A stretch of DNA of 7,394 nucleotides, taken from positions 1 to 7,394 of the forward strand of contig SCUP01000157.1 in NCBI GenBank assembly GCA_004297665.1, in the 5' to 3' direction. Numbering within the stretch: the stretch's first letter is position 1; every line of letters begins with the position of its first letter. This document shows positions 4,462-7,394 of this stretch, piece by piece. The translations under genes were made by a program, and so were the position numbers. The notes below the pieces were generated by a model, which was not told the DNA's origin, ran no database searches, and saw only the letters and a program-made list of their open reading frames with translations. The stretch comes from Nitrosarchaeum sp. (lineage in GTDB: Archaea; Thermoproteota; Nitrososphaeria; Nitrososphaerales; Nitrosopumilaceae).

Positions 4462-6664
4462 CTGAAACATTCCTTGATTTTCTCATAGAAGCAAGTTGAA
4501 GTTCTTTTCGTGGTCGCAATATCAGGATATAAGATGATGCAACTAGATAAACACCAAGTAAGATTATTTGAGCAACAATCGTTTCCAATGTAGGATAAAT
4601 TCCGGTCATCATTGCCAGATTAATATCCAATCTTGGTATAATTCCAATTAATCCGGTATAAGATACAAAATCTATTATCTGAAGTTCTCTGATGGCATTT
4701 CCTAAAAATGCAATAGACAAGTATGCACCTACACCCATAGTTAATCCAAATAGAGCACGTAAAGGTAATTTTCTTCCCAACTTTCTCATTACAAAATACA
4801 AACCTAAAAGAGAGATCATTCCAACAACAAATCCTAATCCCACATAGATTTCCATATATTTTGCAAAGCCAGACATTGCCTGATAGAAAAGAACTGTTTC
4901 AAATCCCTCTCTATACACAGTAAAAAAGGCCAGCATGACAAATACCATAACACTACCAGTTGCAGTAGCCTGCCAAACTTTTGCTTTGACAAACTCCATC
5001 CATTTTTTGTGTTCAATTTTATTTAAAACCCAAAAACTGACATAAAACAAAACAGCAGTTGCAGATAAAGCTGCAATCGCTTCAATTAGTTCACGATTTG
5101 CCCCTGAAATTTCAATAATATAAGACGCAATAACCCAGGTAACAGCAGTAGCAGCAAGTGCTGTAATTACCCCATAGTAAATATATTTTTTAAATTGATT
5201 ATTTCTTGAGGCCTCAAGATATGTCGTTATAGCACCAAGAATTAAAACAGATTCCAATCCTTCTCTGAAAATAATTGCAAATGACGATGTAAATGCAATT
5301 GAAGGGGCTAAAGTACCAATACCACTTACTATTCTTTCAGATTCATCCAGATTTCTTCTAATGCCAATTATAATCTCTTGAATCTCTTCTTGAGGGGCTT
5401 CTTGTTTAATCAAATTACGTAGTGTTGCAAACTGATATTCAACTTCAAGGGTAAAATCAGGATCAATTGCTCTAAGAGGAATCTCTACAAATTCATAACT
5501 GTCAAGATATGCAGATCTTGCACTAGCATGTGCAGATTGCACATCTCCACGGCTATAATGAAGTAATGTCTCCTCCAATCGTTCGCGGATTACATCAATC
5601 TCATTTTTTACTCCAGATTTTTGATCTTCTGATGCATCCCCCATAGATTTCAGAACTTTTTCAGATGTGGGACTAGCATCAATAACAGGAGTAAGTTTAC
5701 TAGTCATATCTTCGGCTTTTGTTAAATCAGGCAAAATAGAATCTTCAATAAACTTGATGATTTCTGAGGGATTATCTTTTTGCACAATCATGTCTCGGAG
5801 TTTTTCACGCATGTTGATTTCTAATGAATACAGTAATGTTTCATCAACTTTTTCAATATCGGATTCCAAGTATTCAAAATTTTCAAGATACACTTCAATT
5901 GCAATTTCTTCTGCAGTTAAATAATCACCAGAGTTTACTGCAATAAATAATTCAGAATATAAATTTCGAATTGTATCATAGAGATTTGTTTTATCAATTG
6001 TAATTGTTTCTGTTTGCACCAAATCACGCTGTATTGCAGTAATCAAATTTCCTACGACAATGAAGTCACTTTTATTTGAAACAGATTCATCTAGATCATG
6101 AAAAAATGAATCCAATTCTTGATTCAAGCGGTTATTAGAGATTGGATTTTTGTCCAAAATAATCTTCGAATGTTCTATTAGTGACAAAGTTAGAAAGTAT
6201 GATTCAGAATTATCATCTTGTATTGCTATCTGATATTGTTCATCAGCTTCAGACAAGATAGAAACAATGATAATGTTGGAATTTCCACCAGAAGGAATCA
6301 ATGTCAATGTTTTTTGTAGTTGGTTAATTTGATTAATCAAATCTTGAGGTTCTGATTTTGATAAAATGCCTGAATGAAGATCAAGCAATCCAATATGAAC
6401 CTCATCTGAAAAATTAGAATTAAAATCTCTTAAAAACTGAATGTTTTTCCCGTAAAAATTATTTGTCAAAGCAGAATATTTTTCTGCAGAATCATAGTTA
6501 TTGATCAAAAGTGCCTGTTTTGTTAATTCCAAGCCAATGCCAGTAATTGCAATAGCAGATGTGTAATTTTCTTCTTCATTTTGAGCATAACTAACATTAG
6601 TAAATGAAAATACACACAATGTTAAAACAACAATAATAGAACACCAATAAAACGCAAATTTCAT
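4454..6664 (-). CDS. FTR1-family iron permease with long repeated extracellular domain
   Basis: FTR1/EfeU permeases import iron across the cytoplasmic membrane through two acidic REXXE motifs. Here both occur: REGLE (467-471) and REGFE (585-589), within about seven membrane helices (roughly 455-480, 494-517, 525-548, 568-597, 604-626, 637-658, 694-716). A signal peptide (1-27, ending SYA before QN) leads an acidic, all-helical ectodomain of about 420 residues. It contains two clear copies of a module (about 228-318 and 353-445) with YLENFEYLE and YLDSYEFVE motifs. A third, degenerate copy lies at about 37-125. Bacterial FTR1 proteins with an extracytoplasmic domain carry a similar YLDGFE-like repeat (from memory). 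The gene has its own promoter with a possible iron-regulator operator, and overlaps the HyuA-like gene downstream. Iron is the likely substrate; ferric or ferrous form cannot be told from sequence. Confidence 0.9.
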   Translation of the reverse strand: MKFAFYWCSIIVVLTLCVFSFTNVSYAQNEEENYTSAIAITGIGLELTKQALLINNYDSAEKYSALTNNFYGKNIQFLRDFNSNFSDEVHIGLLDLHSGILSKSEPQDLINQINQLQKTLTLIPSGGNSNIIIVSILSEADEQYQIAIQDDNSESYFLTLSLIEHSKIILDKNPISNNRLNQELDSFFHDLDESVSNKSDFIVVGNLITAIQRDLVQTETITIDKTNLYDTIRNLYSELFIAVNSGDYLTAEEIAIEVYLENFEYLESDIEKVDETLLYSLEINMREKLRDMIVQKDNPSEIIKFIEDSILPDLTKAEDMTSKLTPVIDASPTSEKVLKSMGDASEDQKSGVKNEIDVIRERLEETLLHYSRGDVQSAHASARSAYLDSYEFVEIPLRAIDPDFTLEVEYQFATLRNLIKQEAPQEEIQEIIIGIRRNLDESERIVSGIGTLAPSIAFTSSFAIIFREGLESVLILGAITTYLEASRNNQFKKYIYYGVITALAATAVTWVIASYIIEISGANRELIEAIAALSATAVLFYVSFWVLNKIEHKKWMEFVKAKVWQATATGSVMVFVMLAFFTVYREGFETVLFYQAMSGFAKYMEIYVGLGFVVGMISLLGLYFVMRKLGRKLPLRALFGLTMGVGAYLSIAFLGNAIRELQIIDFVSYTGLIGIIPRLDINLAMMTGIYPTLETIVAQIILLGVYLVASSYILILRPRKELQLASMRKSRNVSDE
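4471..4475 (-). promoter_or_regulatory. Shine-Dalgarno site that decides the start of the HyuA-like gene
   Basis: AAGGA on the minus strand lies 9 nt before the ATG at 4461 and directly touches the alternative ATG at 4470. The spacing only works for 4461. It sits inside the last codons of the FTR1 gene, as expected for coupled translation within an operon. Confidence 0.55.
5317..5606 (-). repeat. Ectodomain module copy nearest the permease (protein-level repeat)
   Basis: Residues about 353-445 of the FTR1 protein form a helical module: an Arg-rich opening helix, a GDVQSA turn, YLDSYEFVE (386-394), a central LR segment and a closing helix that leads into the first membrane helix. It aligns with residues about 228-318 of the same protein and with the anchored protein encoded at 6772-7394. 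The acidic pair E391/E394 is in the same place as E264/E267 in the other copy. Confidence 0.65.
5700..5981 (-). repeat. Ectodomain module copy most like the anchored partner (protein-level repeat)
   Basis: Residues about 228-318 of the FTR1 protein hold the sequence YLENFEYLE followed by MREKLRDMI. Over the 36 residues from V258 to I293 I count 21 identities with residues 110-145 of the anchored protein encoded at 6772-7394. That is closer than the match to the second module of its own protein, suggesting exchange or duplication between the two genes. Confidence 0.65.
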
Positions 6665-6674
6665 AAATTGTTGA

Positions 6675-6693
6675 TTAGGTCTAGCTAACGATA
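6675..6693. promoter_or_regulatory. Candidate DtxR/IdeR-like iron-regulator operator
   Basis: TTAGGTCTAGCTAACGATA has inverted TTAG and CTAA arms separated by six bases. By eye it matches 13 of 19 positions of the mycobacterial IdeR box (TTAGGTTAGGCTAACCTAA). It lies between the TATA box and the start codon of the FTR1 gene, covering the expected transcription start region. A repressor bound here would block initiation. DtxR-family metal regulators are common in archaea and use TTAGG-like half-sites. That this site is bound is inference. Confidence 0.4.
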
Positions 6694-6699
6694 TTTAAA
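6691..6699 (-). promoter_or_regulatory. TATA box of the FTR1-hyuA operon
   Basis: The minus-strand sequence TTTAAATAT is a good archaeal box A. It is centred about 31 nt before the ATG at 6664, placing the transcription start some 3-8 nt before the codon. The message would be nearly leaderless, which fits the absence of a Shine-Dalgarno sequence before this ATG. Confidence 0.6.
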
Positions 6700-6744
6700 C
6701 AAAAGATTCATTCTATAAACTTAGAATGAGAAATCACTCCTTGG

Positions 6745-6762
6745 AAAATAAAAAGAAAAAAA
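6745..6762 (-). terminator. Oligo-T terminator after the anchored ectodomain gene
   Basis: On the minus strand, nine bases past the stop at 6772, there are runs of 7, 5 and 4 T separated by single bases. This is a strong archaeal termination signal. It implies that the anchored protein and the FTR1 operon are transcribed separately despite sharing orientation and domain. Confidence 0.6.
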
Positions 6763-6771
6763 GATTATAGA

Positions 6772-7394
6772 TTAGATTCTTGGCAATATTGACAAGTTCT
6801 TGCTTTTTGATAATAGAACCATAGTGCTAATTATTCCAACAACTAGAATCATTATAGCGATAGTGCCAAATTCAGGAACTATTTTTGCTACAGTGTCCAT
6901 CTTTGCAAGTATATCATCTACTTGTTGTTCTATTTCGGATACTGGAGCATCATTATTTATCATATCACGGAGTTCTTCTCGCATCATTGTTTCAAGTTCA
7001 TCTACCAATTCTGGATTTGATTTTTTGATCGGTCCTTCTAGGTACTCAAAATTATCCAGATATGCCTTTGTTGCAAGACTCAATGCTGTATCTTGGTCAC
7101 CTGCAGCATAGGTTACTTTGACCTGATTCAATAGATTACGAATGTTTTCAACATATGACAATAGATCTGTCTCTTCCGTTGTCTCACCAATTGCTGCATC
7201 AAGCTCATGAATTATACCATTAGCAAATGTTGCAACTTGTTCAGGATCTGATCTTTTATCATATGCATCCCACAAATCAGAATAAAATTCCTCGATTTCT
7301 TCTACTTCATGTTCTGGCAAATCAGATTTTATTTCATTAAAGACTTGCTGTGATCTCCATACAAATGCAGAGCCATCTTGGAATTCGGCCATCA
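6772..7394 (-). CDS. PEFG-CTERM surface protein sharing the FTR1 ectodomain (5' end cut off by the window)
   Basis: The gene runs off the right edge. Numbering starts at the Met at 7392, but the frame stays open beyond it. There is no signal peptide after that Met, so the true start lies outside. The visible 206 residues are acidic and helical. Residues 8-65 align with about 155-215 of the FTR1 ectodomain, and 80-170 align with its modules, including YLDNFEYLE (111-119) and MREELRDMI (137-145). The protein then ends in a PEFG-CTERM signal: VPEFG (172-176), a membrane helix (about 177-194) and a basic tail (KSK...PRI). It is therefore the permease ectodomain carried on a sorted surface anchor in place of the permease. 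A role in binding or relaying iron is likely by homology but unproven. If collinear with FTR1, roughly 150 N-terminal residues are missing. Confidence 0.85.
   Translation of the reverse strand, partial: MAEFQDGSAFVWRSQQVFNEIKSDLPEHEVEEIEEFYSDLWDAYDKRSDPEQVATFANGIIHELDAAIGETTEETDLLSYVENIRNLLNQVKVTYAAGDQDTALSLATKAYLDNFEYLEGPIKKSNPELVDELETMMREELRDMINNDAPVSEIEQQVDDILAKMDTVAKIVPEFGTIAIMILVVGIISTMVLLSKSKNLSILPRI

Noticed and set aside
4468..4470. ATG at 4470 as the start of the HyuA-like gene
   Set aside because: The AAGGA directly abuts this ATG, so the spacing cannot serve it; the ATG at 4461 has 9-nt spacing and gives the usual short N-terminus before the phosphate loop.
4834..5016. Second minus-strand frame inside the FTR1 membrane region
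   Set aside because: Out-of-frame shadow of the REGFE helix region; no ribosome binding site and unlikely composition.
5667..5924. Ser-rich plus-strand open frame opposite the FTR1 ectodomain
   Set aside because: Antisense artefact of the repeated module. A similar frame appears at 6800-7111 opposite the homologous domain, which only reflects the homology of the sense genes.
7390..7392. ATG at the right edge as the start of the anchored ectodomain protein
   Set aside because: No signal peptide follows, the frame is still open to the edge, and the homologous FTR1 ectodomain extends about 150 residues further upstream. The gene is partial.
1..7394. CRISPR arrays, insertion sequences, tRNA or rRNA genes
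   Set aside because: No regularly spaced repeats, transposase motifs with terminal inverted repeats, or tRNA-like cloverleaf consensus were seen on either strand.

Overview
The window is AT-rich archaeal DNA, most likely from an ammonia-oxidising-type thaumarchaeon (Nitrososphaeria, Nitrosopumilus-like). Three things point there. Two proteins end in a PEFG-CTERM-type sorting tail (PEF motif, membrane helix, basic end). There is an archaeal PurP, the formate-dependent AICAR-formylating ligase. Several starts are compatible with near-leaderless transcripts, with TATA-like boxes about 25-31 nt upstream.

Left part (1-1636, plus strand): a 46-residue putative zinc-binding miniprotein (135-275), a 69-residue protein of unknown function (373-582), and purP (611-1636) starting at a TTG codon. 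The only long stretch without an obvious gene (1-372) holds the miniprotein, a T-rich terminator and a TATA-like box. Nothing codes in 1-95.

Middle part (1626-2234, minus strand): a 33-residue putative zinc-binding miniprotein (2133-2234), then an exported 162-residue protein with a PEFG-type anchor (1626-2114). The 3' end of the latter overlaps the 3' end of purP tail-to-tail by 11 bp.

Right part (2344-7394, minus strand): this is the most interesting section. An FTR1-family iron permease (4454-6664) carries a signal peptide, a long helical ectodomain built of repeated modules, and a C-terminal membrane permease with REGLE and REGFE motifs. Its 3' end overlaps a hydantoinase/oxoprolinase A-like gene (2344-4461), so the two form a translationally linked operon. 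Just upstream in the same orientation is the 3' part of a gene (6772 to beyond the right edge). It encodes the same ectodomain without the permease, fused instead to a PEFG-CTERM surface anchor.

The promoter of the permease gene has a clear TATA box. Directly after it lies an imperfect TTAGGT...CTAAC palindrome resembling DtxR/IdeR iron-regulator operators. My reading, which is inference, is an iron-responsive surface system. An anchored ectodomain protein and the permease ectodomain would share iron-binding ExxE modules and hand iron to the FTR1 channel. The role of the co-transcribed HyuA-like protein is unknown.
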